In this document: positions 12,380 through 28,479 of the stretch, in pieces
How positions within the stretch are numbered: the first letter of the stretch is position 1
How the letters are laid out: every line of letters begins with the position of its first letter
Source of the DNA: Lunularia cruciata
Lineage: Eukaryota > Streptophyta > Marchantiopsida > Lunulariales > Lunulariaceae
Direction: 5' to 3'
Assembly (NCBI GenBank): GCA_948567375.1
Contig: OX419758.1
Coordinates: forward strand, 1,989,001 to 2,053,000
DNA: 64,000 nt
Translations under genes and position numbers: made by a program
Notes under the pieces: generated by a model
Database searches by the model: none
What the model saw: the letters and a program-made list of their open reading frames with translations, nothing else
What the model was told of the DNA's origin: nothing

Positions 12380-12466
12380 GAGGCGATCGTGGATAACAAG
12401 AAGGGTGGGAAGGCCCCATCAAGCCGTGCAAGGATAAGACAGAGGTGAAATGGGGCTAAGCCCAAA
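12380..12466 (-). mobile_element. Tail-only copy 7
   Basis: The plus strand reads ggcgatcgtggataacaaga, then agggtgggaaggccccatca, the linker ccgtgcaaggataagacag and aggtgaaatggggctaagccc. Both hairpins are present. A possible short duplication (aaattt on both sides) is not convincing. Confidence 0.75.
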
Positions 12467-14740
12467 TTTTTGGTATTCAACTGGTATACCTTGTGTTTCG
12501 TAAGAGCAATGAACCCAACTAGATTTAATGTAACCAGAATGCCCATATGACACGTCCCGCATGTGAAGCGAATGGGATTCATGGTTTGTGATCTCTTCGA
12601 TAAGGTTGTTGCATTTCCCTTTCGTATCGATATGTAGTTCATGGTTCAACATGCTATCATAGATGTTTCAATGAATGGATCTTTCACCAAATTGAGCTAA
12701 AGAGATTGGAACTTGCGTGCTTTCTAGCCATCTCTCGTAAAAGTTCCAAAGAATTTCAATGGATTGCGTGTGAATGTTAACTAGCGCACGTCTTGTGCAA
12801 TTTTATTGAACATAGAACACATTCGAACTCTATATATGACTGGGTGATTTATGTTATTATCTTCCCTGGATCTCGACTCTGGTAGTTGCAAAACTGTGGA
12901 GTCGTATTCAAAACATCCCTGCAAGTCGAGCTTACTGTTCTGTCCACTCGCAGGTTAGACTGAATACTGTGAATGAAGCGCAAGATGCCGCGAACGATGA
13001 GAGTGAATAATTTGTCGAATCCGCGTGCTACGATTTGAACTGGTACGCACACTGACAACCAGAGTCTTCTTTGTTGGCCGGCGATGCGCAGACTGGCTGT
13101 CGCCCACGTTTTGGACCAAATTGCCCATAGTGAGAAGGAGATGCTGTATACCGGATTTAGATCCCTACTTCCGGAATTAGACCATAATAGAGATCATCTT
13201 CAACGATGGACGGAAAGTGACACTTGAACCAACTTCCTCCCGTGACTTTCCAGTAACACGTGAGATTTTTTCCTAGCTGCCAATCCGTCATCGAGTCATA
13301 CAGAAGTCTTCAACTCTGAAGTGATCTGTTCAATTAGGATGCACAGGATGAAGGAGAAAATGAAACACTTATTTTGGGACTTAACATGAAACAAGTATTT
13401 TGAGACTCGTTGACCGAGTAAAAGTTGCTGACAACGTATTGACAGTTGATGCAACTGCTTCTCAAAGAAAACGTTTTCTTGAGTGTTGTCGAGCATATGC
13501 GCGCTACACAAAAGGTAGACATTAAAAGGAAAAAATCGCCTCATTGTCTCGAAGCTCGATGCCGCATCACACACACTTTCTTTCAATGTGCTTAGCATAA
13601 GCTATAGGGAAAGTTCTTTTGGGGCTGTAGTCAAGTTTTACTTTTGGCATCAAGGAGAGTATCTTATGCTGCCGAGTGAATCTTTATGGTTATGATAATA
13701 TGACGCCAGGAACTCCAGTACAACTATATGATTGCTTATGTTTGTCAGCGTAGAAAAGTGTACATCATGTTCGTGGTCTCCTAATTTTAATACCTATCCA
13801 CGTAATGTTTTCATCTTCTATGCATGAACGAGCTTGTATTCGTATTATACTCGGGACATTCAAACACCTCTGTGTAGACAGAACTCAAAATCACTGTTTT
13901 TGTTACAAATACTTTCTCTGTTTGACATTTCAAATTTCAACCTCTCACTTTGGAAGATTGAAATTTACGGAAAATTACATACAACTCAAAGTGGAAATGG
14001 TTGTTAACCAAGTTTTTAGGTTGTATGTGCCACTTGAATGACTTGTTCAAAAGTCATTCTGAGGATATTCTTAGTAGGCCAAGTAAGTCTTCGGTGAAGA
14101 AGATACTACTACCGTCTTGTCTTTTGTTTTAGTCACTCTATTATGCCATATATATGAGGCACAATGATAGATTTTCTGATCTGGGTCACAGAAGTAGGGT
14201 GATGCTTTTTAGACTGCGTTGTCTTACCAAGCAATGAGGTCATGCAGCCCCCTTGACGTTAGAAGTCTCCAAAGGTTAGAGACTTTGCTCGTTGTCTTTG
14301 GCTTTCGCAGCCTAATTACCCAAAATCGGATCAAGAGTTGCCAGACATATCACGCTCACGAGTCAAAACTCACACCGTACCCCACGGACATGCGAGAAAC
14401 AACGCACAGCGCGGGGTTGGTTGTGAGGTAGCTTCTCCAGCAATATTTTCAAATAATCCCGCCCCTCATTAGCGAGAGACATTCACAATCTGTGCGCTTA
14501 TCTTCTCTTATGGTATACATATACAAACACAGATTTAAGGTTCGACAATCTTATCTGTGTTAAATCTGTATTAAATCTGTTGAATCGTAAATTGTGCTAA
14601 ATCTCTTAAGATTTTGTTGCATATTCAACTCACAGAATCGTGTTGAACTCCACGCCGCCCTGGAAGGTCAAATTGAAGAAGGCAACCACCAATTCACCCC
14701 ATAGCCAAGTGAATACTTTGTCGTGCAAGGGCAATCTCCG
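12467..14740. other. Interval without recognised gene
   Basis: I see no conserved domain on either strand. Open frames at 12849-13058, 13296-13598, 13805-14041 and 14219-14431 resemble nothing I recognise and lack splice continuity. Confidence 0.45.
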
Positions 14741-14788
14741 CACGTGCAGCTTCCCACGTTGAAGAATAGTGTATGGACGCCCACGTGG
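14741..14788 (+). promoter_or_regulatory. G-box cluster upstream of the AOS gene
   Basis: CACGTG occurs at 14741-14746 and CCACGTGG at 14781-14788, with a CACGTT half-match at 14755, all within about 50 bp and about 0.5 kb before the AOS start codon. G-boxes are bound by plant bHLH/bZIP factors, including MYC2-type jasmonate regulators, so feedback regulation of AOS is possible. That link is inference; no TATA box or transcription start was assigned. Confidence 0.4.
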
Positions 14789-15251
14789 TGGGCTGGGCCC
14801 GCCAGGAGCTGAACGAGCAGGCAGAAGAGGAGACCCCTATCGCAGGTCCAAATACAGTACCCTTCAGTCTTCGTTGTCGGAAGGCTCCGAACTGCTTTTG
14901 AGCAGAGCTCGAACGACCCGATCGATGTGGATGCCTGATTCAAGCGTTCAATTCATAAGAACGAGGCGAAGATCGCTAAGCAGTCAATTCTTCAGGTATT
15001 TCGAGTAGTGCGTCGTCTGTTGAGGGTCGAGATTGGAAGGAACATCTGCTATTGTGCTACTATTAAGCTCAGACTGTCACTGCGACAGATTTGGTGTGCC
15101 TCAAGCAGTGGTGAGAGCAGCTGACAGTGAAAGCAATTTGACAGGACCCGGACAATCCTGAAGGTCGCAAGCTGCTGAGTTGTGGAGTTGGTTGGGGACC
15201 TGTTGATGTGCAGGAACTGACATCAGAAGTGAGGTTTACAAGTTTGTCGAT

Positions 15252-16910
15252 ATGGCAGCAGCAGTTGGGCTCGCCACTGGTGCCAATTTGATTGCAGCAG
15301 GCTCTCCGGGGAAGAAATTGGAGGACAAAAGGCTGGGTTTAAGTAGCTCGGCTTCAGTGGGAGATAACAGCAGTGGCCTTGTGTTGCGCAGCCGAAGTTT
15401 AAACAATGGATCATCTCCCCGGGGAGCTCGTAAGTTGAGAAATGAGTTGGTGGTCCGATGCGTTTCGGTCTCTCAGGATAACCCGACCTCGACAAAGTCC
15501 GAGTTGCCCTTGAAAGAAATTCCTGGTAGTTATGGCTTGCCATTTTTGGGGGCTTTTAGAGATAAGCTGGACTTCTACTGGTTTGAAGGAGCTGGAGCTT
15601 ACTATACAAACCGAATGAAGAAGTACAATAGCACAGTCTACCGCATGAACACGGTGCCAGGCCCGCCAGGATTCCCCGATCCCCGGGTCATCATCCTCCT
15701 AGACGCTGAGAGCTTTCCCACACTTTTTGACACGAGCAAAGTGGAGAAGAAAGATGTATTCACCGGGACTTACAAGCCCGATGCCAAATACAACGGGGGC
15801 TACAGAATCCTTCCTTATTTAGATCCATCGGAGGAGAAGCACGGCATTTTGAAGAATTTCTGTTTCGAAGTGCTGAAATTGAGCGGCAGGAGAGTTTTCC
15901 CGGAGTTCCACACAGCTATGACGGGGCTCTTTACTGCATGGGAAAATGATTTGAAGAAGGAAGGGAAGGTGGACTCGAACAAGGACCTCCCGCTGGCCAC
16001 TCTCAGATTTAATGTCAAGGCTTTCCTAGGCCACGATCCGATTGCCCCCGGTGAATACAGCATCGGGCCTGATGCTGTTTCTACCACCAAGGCTTGGCAA
16101 AATGGACAGCTTGCTCCAATCGGCGTCCTCAACACTTTACCCAAAATTTTGTGGCCGCTGCTCGAGCTCCTCCTACATACATTCCCGCTTCCATTCTTCC
16201 TATTCAAAGGCAAGTATAACAAGCTTGTCGATTTCTTCAGATTTCATGGCAAGGCTCTGTTGGAGATGGGGGAGAAGCAATTTGGTCTGAACCAAGACGA
16301 GGCTTTACATAACCTGGTGTTCTACACGCTGTTTAATTCCTGGGGAGGCATTGACATTCTTTTCCCCAAGATGCTGAAAAGACTTGGCTCAACCGGCATA
16401 GAATTCCAGAGTGAGCTCTCGGCAGAAGTTACTCAAGCAGTGAAGGCTAATGGTGGGCTCAACCCAAAAGCATTAGCTGATATGCCACTGGTGAAATCTG
16501 TAGTCTACGAGAGCCTCCGAATCGACCCCCCTGTACCATACCAGTACGGAAGAGCAAAGAAGGACTTCATCGTGCAGTCACATGATGCTTCCTTTCAGGT
16601 GAAGAAAGGGGAAATGGTAGCAGGTTTCATGCCCATCGCTTGTAGAGATCCCAAGGTGTTTAAGGAACCTAGCGCTTTTCAGCCGAAGCGCTTCATGGGC
16701 GAAGAAGGCAGCAAACTTCTTCAGTATGTCCTGTGGTCTAATGGCCGGGAGACAGAAACCCCGACAGTGGATAACAAGCAATGTCCAGGCAAGCTATTCG
16801 TCGTCACGCTCGCACAACTCTTCGTCGCCGAATTGTTCCTGAAGTACGAGAAGATAGAGATCAACGAAACCGACGGAGTGTTGAGTAGTCTAAAGGTCGC
16901 TTCTTCGTAG
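15252..16910 (+). CDS. AOS: Allene oxide synthase-type CYP74 (plastidial hydroperoxide dehydratase)
   Basis: This single-exon gene encodes 552 residues. CYP74 enzymes convert fatty-acid hydroperoxides without O2 or reductase; AOS makes the allene oxide that leads to OPDA and jasmonates in plastids. About 70 Ser/Arg-rich N-terminal residues look like a chloroplast transit peptide (ending near VVRC, residues 67-70). Diagnostic CYP74 features are FNSWGG (361-366, replacing the usual I-helix O2-binding motif), ESLR (420-423) and the haem-binding NKQCPGK with Cys511. Phe170 in KKDVFTGTYKP is the residue that in known families favours AOS over hydroperoxide lyase, where Leu is found. The length fits plastid CYP74s. 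The ATG was chosen because it gives the transit peptide. A hydroperoxide lyase or dual function is possible but less likely. A broken copy of its 3' end lies at 28.5 kb. Confidence 0.9.
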   Translation: MAAAVGLATGANLIAAGSPGKKLEDKRLGLSSSASVGDNSSGLVLRSRSLNNGSSPRGARKLRNELVVRCVSVSQDNPTSTKSELPLKEIPGSYGLPFLGAFRDKLDFYWFEGAGAYYTNRMKKYNSTVYRMNTVPGPPGFPDPRVIILLDAESFPTLFDTSKVEKKDVFTGTYKPDAKYNGGYRILPYLDPSEEKHGILKNFCFEVLKLSGRRVFPEFHTAMTGLFTAWENDLKKEGKVDSNKDLPLATLRFNVKAFLGHDPIAPGEYSIGPDAVSTTKAWQNGQLAPIGVLNTLPKILWPLLELLLHTFPLPFFLFKGKYNKLVDFFRFHGKALLEMGEKQFGLNQDEALHNLVFYTLFNSWGGIDILFPKMLKRLGSTGIEFQSELSAEVTQAVKANGGLNPKALADMPLVKSVVYESLRIDPPVPYQYGRAKKDFIVQSHDASFQVKKGEMVAGFMPIACRDPKVFKEPSAFQPKRFMGEEGSKLLQYVLWSNGRETETPTVDNKQCPGKLFVVTLAQLFVAELFLKYEKIEINETDGVLSSLKVASS

Positions 16911-17440
16911 AGCATACTGCTTTTACACTTTTGTATATTTTTACATCTTATTTGGCAGTGGCCTCGGAGGCTGACATACTCAAGGTCGAGACCGATTCAG
17001 ACAAGCGAAAAAGAAAGAAGGCGGGTTGAATCGTGCGGGTTTTCTGACAAGATTTTCTCAGCGTCCGAGCAGTGCTACATTTACTAGATGTATGTAGAGT
17101 ATGTGGATCCCATTTTACTTTCCACTCTGCAGTTGACAGCGTACTTCTTTAAGATCAGCGTAGAAGATACAGGGTAAGAACGGTATGCTCTCAGCACTTG
17201 CTTCAGTTTTGAAACAAGATGGCACTAAATGTACAGGTCTTGTTCCACTGACCATCTCTGTCAGCTTCACAGGAGAGAAGAGCGAAATGTATAGTAAGGC
17301 TGGTTTTTGGTATACGAACCTGAGTAATCTTTCACTTCTTGTCACAAGCCTTTTGTCATAATGTGGTGGTCTTCAGAATGCAGCCACCGTGCCGGCTGTC
17401 TGAGCTTCAGACTCTTACTCTTACGATGAAACTTCCTTTA
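16911..17440 (+). other. AOS 3' flank, duplicated at 28.6-29.2 kb
   Basis: The sequence after the AOS stop is non-coding but closely resembles 28655-29200 (shared blocks such as gtacttctttaagatca, gtacaggtcttg and cctgagtaat). It marks the extent of a segmental duplication rather than a separate gene. Confidence 0.75.
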
Positions 17441-22935
<5,495 letters not shown>

Positions 22936-23141
22936 AAAAGGCAACCGCGTAAGAAAAATGAAGGATGGGAAGACCCCATCAAGCCGTACAAGGAAGGGAC
23001 AAAAAAGGTAACATGGGGCTAAGCCCCAATAGAGTATGTATGAGAAATCTGCCCTACCGCACCTAAGATATCCGAGCTATGCAAGTTGTACGGTCTACAC
23101 ACAACTGGAGCATCCAAAGAAACATCACCTAATGTGATTGC
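22936..23141 (-). other. 3' UTR and double-hairpin 3' end of the long non-LTR copy
   Basis: In element orientation the segment after the ORF holds a small ATCAC-loop-GTGAT hairpin, then ggggcttagcccc (5-bp stem, 3-nt loop), then a T-rich linker with cttgtacggctt, then gatggggtcttcccatc (6-bp stem, 5-nt loop), then the tail ttcttacgcggttgcctttt. All copies in the window that keep this region share the order. By analogy with R2-type elements it is the likely recognition structure for the element's own reverse transcriptase; that role is inference. Confidence 0.75.
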
Positions 23142-26100
23142 TCATCTATGGATTGCACCAGCCATTGCACTCTGTAGAGCAATGGACACACGCTGTCTAA
23201 AATATGCTACAAAGTATGAGAGTGAGAGTGGTACCCCTTGACGCCTAACATGATAAGCTCTCGCGCACTCCTTGACAAATGTGTCAAATGCCGTGTCCAT
23301 CGCTCCATATAACTCCAAGGCTAGAGGAACAAAGAGGTGACCTTGCTGCATGCCCCTATACTTGGAGACCTTGCGACTTGCTGCTGCACTCGCCGCCCAT
23401 CTAGGGGGATGGGTAATCACTCCCTCCGAAACTGTATCCCGCGTAGGGTTTGTGACCACGACATCCGCTATTGTCAACTAATCATCTCAGACCAAGTATA
23501 AGTCTGCCCTGACATGTGTCATCTGCAATGCATACGAACGCTCCCTCCAAGCCAAGTATCCACTCTCTTGCGCCATAGCAAACACTATGTCTCTAATGGC
23601 ATCATGGGTAGCTATCCTCTGTCCTCCAAAAGGACACTGTGTCATGTGGACCGCCGCTGCATCTAGTGTAGAACCACACTCACAAGTGAGTAGTGAAGAT
23701 GCAAATGGGTGGACCAAACCTAGGCAAAACCTCATCACTGTAGAGAAAGTAGCCGGTGTGAGTCGGAAAGCACTAATGCATGGTCGAGCTAGGATCCACA
23801 AGCTTGCATCCTTGCCGGAGCAAGAGCGTAGATGTGCTCTAGTAGCTTGAGGAATGGACGAGTCAACTAAGAGAGAATGTAGCATATGCTCACACTGTCG
23901 CTCCATCAAGGAAGACTGTAGACCTCTAGTCCAATCTGACAATAGTGAAGCAAACGGTGGAAAACCCTCTTGTGCTCGTGGGGATAGACTATCTCTTGTC
24001 TACCGCAATAATGCTTGGAGAGAAAAGATCCTCCCTCCACCTCTGTCACATAAGTCTCCAAAACCGGCCTATCAGCAACCACAAAACAAGAGGAAAGTAG
24101 GGGTGCCGAGAGAGCCCAACTACCCAAAAATGCTATAGGTGCCATCTCCTCCATAGAAAGCAAGCCAACCCCACCACATGAGATCGGTAGAGCCGTCTGT
24201 CTACGTGCCAAATCCCCTGTCACACACTCAAAAATCCTTGGTCCAATAATATCACCAAAGACTCCCATATTCCTCCTATCAAATGCTCTCAGACGTGATA
24301 GGAAGGACGGTGAGGGGGGAACTGTACGGATGAGATAGGATGGTCAACGAGCAATATTGGAAGAGAGTATACCAAATGCCACCTGCGGATCTCCTAGTAA
24401 TGGAAGGTCATCCACATGGAGAACATCCTCTGCAAGGGCAGCGTCCAAGAAGCGTGTGACAAAATCCTCCGATCCTACTGGCACTCCAAGAACACGAAGT
24501 CTATTTGTGGATGTGATACACCCCTCTGGAAGCTCAAGGTGGGGAGGGATACCTAAAGGGGACCATGCCCTACACTTTGACACCTTGACTCTCAAGCCTA
24601 CTAGATCTAGCTCGGTAGTCAAGTAGTCAAAGGCCTGCCTAATCTGATCTACAGGGCCTACGATGTGTGTATCATCTGCCAAGGAGGGAAATACACAACC
24701 TGGCATGGCCAAAGTAGTAGATAGGAGAGCTCTAAAGTGAGCCATGGCAAATAAGGGCCCCCCCCAAAGGATCTCCATGACGTGTACCAACAACTGACTC
24801 CAAGACGGTGACTCCCTTATGTGAACCACCATGCTGGTAGTAAAGGGAAGCAGGAGAGCCATAAAAAGACCGCACAAAAGGAATGAGACTCGCCAAGGAT
24901 TCACCAGCCTCCCTAAGCTCTCTAAAGATGGATGCACGTGAGATGCTATTAAAAGCGTTCTCAACATCCACCTATAGGACAACCCACTCCGGATGGATAT
25001 CTAGCAGTGCTCTAATGCCTAGAGATATAGCCTCACATCCTCCAGGTGTAGCTACTCCAAACAGATGTGGACTAAGGTGTTGTCAAAAGAGAGAATGATG
25101 TTAAAGGACAATGGTACGACTGACCAAATGCAAAAAGATCTCTCCAATAGCAATTGGTCTAATGTCTCCCGTGTCCTTCTCAATTGCGAGAAGTCTACTA
25201 ACACCTAACACCCGACTAACAAACATAGGAATGTCTCCTCTCGCTACTACTACAGCCACCTAAAACAGCTCGGTAAAACCACTAGAAGGATCATCTGCCT
25301 GGAAGCAATCTCTAAGGTGCTCATAAACCATCCATGATAATCATCCTGAGGAAAGGCGAGGGCCAGTGCACAATACTTGTGCAAATAGCGACCTATCAAG
25401 ACATAAAGGCTACTCAAGCTGATAATCTAAGACCTCTAGTGGAAGTCACTGTATTGCTATGGGATGCAATGAGTGTAGGGCAGAGATGGTCTCATCAATA
25501 AGACTCGCTATAGACAAAGGGTGTAGCGCTTTTGCTGCTCTACTAAACTCTCCCGCCTGACCCAATGTCCTACATCATCGTAATCGAGTGGAATCTGTGG
25601 TATCCTGTGGCGATGCATGTCTCCTAAATCGTGTAGCCCTAACAGACTCCTCTTGAAGGGCTGCCCAATCCCCTGCTCGGAATCGACAAAATCTAGCCGC
25701 CACCTCTCTATGCCCCGCACGTCCCCCTCTAGCATAACAAAGACACCATCAAGGGAGTAGGAGGAATAGGAACCCCGCTAACTCGTCCAAGGGATCACGT
25801 GCCAAACGATCCAGTGGTAGGCAAAAAGCCTATCTAGCCTCATCATGGAGTGTGCGGGGTAGCCTATAGAATAGACGTGGACATGGAAAACTAGTCTCAA
25901 ATAACCCCAAAATGCAACCCGCCTGAGAAGCTAACCACTCCCACGACTCAATCGGTATCCCTGGAACGATCAACGAAGGTATAGAAGAAGCGTGCGTAAT
26001 CCCGAGTGTCATTGTTGTCGATGTGGTAGCTCGTCTCACGTGGGCATCCCAAGTGGTCCAATCATAGTCCTTGTGCATCCTTCCCACATGGGTCTTTACC

Positions 26101-26187
26101 CCCTTGTGAGGTAAAGTATCGGTGACACACCGGGCATTGTGTATCCCGACCCGCTCTAGGCGACCTCACATGGGAAGGTGTAGCCAT
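23142..26187 (-). mobile_element. RLE-type non-LTR retroelement ORF, longest copy, frameshifted
   Basis: Reading on the minus strand, the ORF opens at ATG 26187 with a C2H2 finger: CPVC, then after a one-base frameshift in a G run, KTHVGRMH. R2/NeSL-like elements also start with such fingers. The reverse transcriptase follows: motif A DVENAF (about 24970, preceded by an in-frame TAG), motif B GTRHGDPLGG and motif C LADDTHIVG (about 24660). After a thumb-like region comes a C-x-C...H...C knuckle (CECGSTLDAAAVHMTQC, about 23700) and then RADLYL...ADVVVTNPTRDT, the likely restriction-like endonuclease core, and the C-terminal domain with LFVPLALELYGAMDTAF. At least four frameshifts or stops make it inactive. 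Some plants carry relatives of this architecture. The exact clade was not determined. Confidence 0.85.
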
Positions 26188-26938
26188 GGCTAACACAAGA
26201 ATAGTGATAGTAACACATGATACTCCTCTCCATATCTCTCCATATCTGCAAAACCATAAACCCCTCACATCCCAACTCACATAAGAAAACAATTTCTCCA
26301 AACCCTAAAATCTATAAGTTCTCATAACTTTCAATTTACATCTCTAAAATTTTCAAATTAAATTCCCATAGAACTTAATCATGAAAACCAAGAGATTTAA
26401 AATGAAAATTCTCAACCTATCACCCTCAATATATAACGATCACTCTCAACCCTAAAAAAAGCTAAAAAATTTCATAACTCTCTACTCCATTCTCCATAGT
26501 CTTCAATCTAGGTGCCAATGGAACCGAAATTGAAAAACGAGGAGAATCTACTATTTACTCGATTGCTACATGCTAGAGAGCACTCAGAAATTATCGAAAT
26601 GGTCTCACTTCTCTCCCTCTCCTCTCCTCTCCTCTCCTCTCCCATCTCCACACTCTCCCGCAGCTCCTCAACGCCAACAGTATGTAATAAGGTATGTAAT
26701 ATCACATTATGAGATCCTCGACAAAAGAGAGACTAAAGTAAGACTCTGGGAAAATACTATCAAAGCTGTGGATAGTAGTATTACAACTAGTAATTGGATC
26801 AGAAAACTGTAAGAGATAAGAAGCAAAATGAATCAAGAGTGGATTATCAAAAAGCAAAGTTCAAATCATTTCGTTAATCTTTCTAACTTATATATAGATC
26901 TTGGAGGTGGAATAAAAGAAAATACAACAACTAAAGGA
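26188..26938 (-). other. Upstream region of the non-LTR copy (5' UTR candidate and flank)
   Basis: An AT-rich leader precedes the ATG. The 5' end of the element could not be placed because no clear duplication of the 3' flank (gtatataatcgagat) was found. A ctcctctcct pyrimidine repeat lies at 26609-26641. No gene is visible. Confidence 0.4.
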
Positions 26939-27039
26939 GAAAAAGCGACCGCATGAAGGATGGGAAGACCCCATCAAGGCGTACAAGAGAAAGAGGCAAG
27001 AGGTAAAATGGGGCTGGGCTCCAATAGTACCGACCGAGA
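26939..27039 (-). mobile_element. Tail-only copy 9 (101 bp) with 10-bp target-site duplication
   Basis: This is the clearest minimal copy. The direct repeat aactaaagga occurs at 26929-26938 and 27040-27049. The insert reads aaaaagcgaccgcatgaagg, gatgggaagaccccatcaag, a linker, then ggggctgggctcc. It contains both hairpins and a short tail but no coding sequence. Confidence 0.85.
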
Positions 27040-27049
27040 AACTAAAGGA

Positions 27050-27969
27050 AGTAAAACCAAATTTACATAAAGTTTGAGGTAGCAAAAGAGGTAGTAAAAG
27101 CTTCAATTGAACTCATACTTTGTCTGGTGTATTTATTATAATAAAAGTCAAAAAAAAGATATAAAGAAACTCCAATCATAGTCATACCAATCACAACACA
27201 AAATCGGTAACAGCAAAAAGTAAAAAATGAATTAACGTAGAAAGTTTCGTTTATATTTTGAACAGGGAACTCAATGAGAAATAAAGGAAGAATATAAGAT
27301 CAAAATACAAATAAAAAATATAAAGTAGATATGAGTTTCCAACGAGTAAGTGCATGGAGAATACTTTTAACATACTACTTGGTCTACTTTCCATTGCTAC
27401 TTTATACTTTGTCTACTTTATATGCAAGAAATGATTTTCAAAAGCTGATTTCTTCATTCAAAATTAGATTCAAATATTTCATATCAAGATACGTGCCATT
27501 GCCATGTAATTTATTGTAACATTTGCATTACATTGTATAAGGTGTGAAGTTAGAGGATGCTGCTATTATTATTGAGAGCTGTATCAATATAATACACTCA
27601 TGGACTAGAAGCTAAGAACTTTGATAAGAAGTTTGAATAACTCTATCTTGCTAATTTTGCAAGTCAGTAAACAATAAAAATTCAGATAAATAAATAATTC
27701 TCCAAAATCTTGAGAAATCAAGCCTAGATGAATATATTCACATATGTTTTACTCGATCCATACTCGAGCATACTGAGCAAACCTCTCCAAACCCTAATCG
27801 GTTGAAGCTCCGGGTTTATACAGGGCGGGACAGCCAAAGCTGCCTCTTTTGGTGCACTGTCACTTGGGGGCTGGGGAATCGTGAAGGTCTGTCGTTCTTT
27901 TTGCTGAAATTGTGTTTCGATAGTTATTCTCCAATTTGTATTCGTGTTTGTGTGCATCGATCTGAGGCG
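27050..27969. other. Intergenic region upstream of the BUD20-like gene
   Basis: AT-rich until about 27770, then more balanced sequence next to the gene, presumably its promoter and 5' UTR. No specific element was assigned. Confidence 0.4.
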
Positions 27970-28356
27970 ATGGGGCGATGTCCGAATCACAAGAATAGCA
28001 AGAAAAAAGGGTACTCTCACAAAACTGCACTTCGTGCGAAGTTTATGAAGAAAGGAGATGATTTGATCCACACGGAATTGCGCGCGGAGGTCGAAAAGCC
28101 CCGGGAGCTGGACGAGGATTTGCCGGGTATGGGGCAGTTTTACTGTCTGCACTGTGACCGATACTTTGCGTCGGCCACTATCCGAGATGATCATTTCAGA
28201 ACCAAATTGCACAAGAAACGCGTGAAAGTGATGAAGGGCGCTGCACCGCATAACCAGGTGGACGCAGACGTTGCTTCAGGAATGGGAAGACCTGATAATG
28301 GTCCCAAACTAAGGGAGTCTTCCTCAGCTATTCCTATTGCAATGGAGTCGTTTTAA
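27970..28356 (+). CDS. BUD20/ZNF593-like zinc-finger protein (60S ribosome biogenesis factor)
   Basis: This intronless gene encodes 128 residues. BUD20 in yeast and ZNF593 in animals are shuttling factors that bind late pre-60S particles and help their export from the nucleus. The family features are present in order: a basic N-terminus (MGRCPNHKNSKKKGY), an acidic linker with DEDLPGMGQ (residues 49-56) and one long-loop C2H2 finger CLHC...DDHFRTKLHKKR, with Cys59, Cys62, His75 and His81 (C-x2-C-x12-H-x5-H), then AAGMG-like ASGMGRP (102-108). The reading frame is open upstream to 27802, but the ATG at 27970 starts the conserved region, so it was chosen. The gene ends about 120 bp before the AOS pseudogene. 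Confidence 0.92.
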   Translation: MGRCPNHKNSKKKGYSHKTALRAKFMKKGDDLIHTELRAEVEKPRELDEDLPGMGQFYCLHCDRYFASATIRDDHFRTKLHKKRVKVMKGAAPHNQVDADVASGMGRPDNGPKLRESSSAIPIAMESF

Positions 28357-28479
28357 TTCTGGTGGTCGCGGATTCGAAGATTTAGGGTTTTGGCTCCTCT
28401 TGAAATTTCACCGTGTTTAGCGGAATTGTGGATTTCTTTTATGGATTGATTATGGCACTTCTGACCGAGGTCATCAATC

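Noticed and set aside
15815-16222. 135-codon minus-strand frame inside AOS
   Set aside because: Antisense shadow of the AOS coding sequence.
23587-24138. Plus-strand frames in the 23-24 kb element
   Set aside because: Antisense of the retroelement ORF, which has matching copies at 10.8 and 38 kb in the opposite sense.
27724-28251. 175-codon minus-strand frame
   Set aside because: It is antisense to the well-supported BUD20-like gene and shows no domain.
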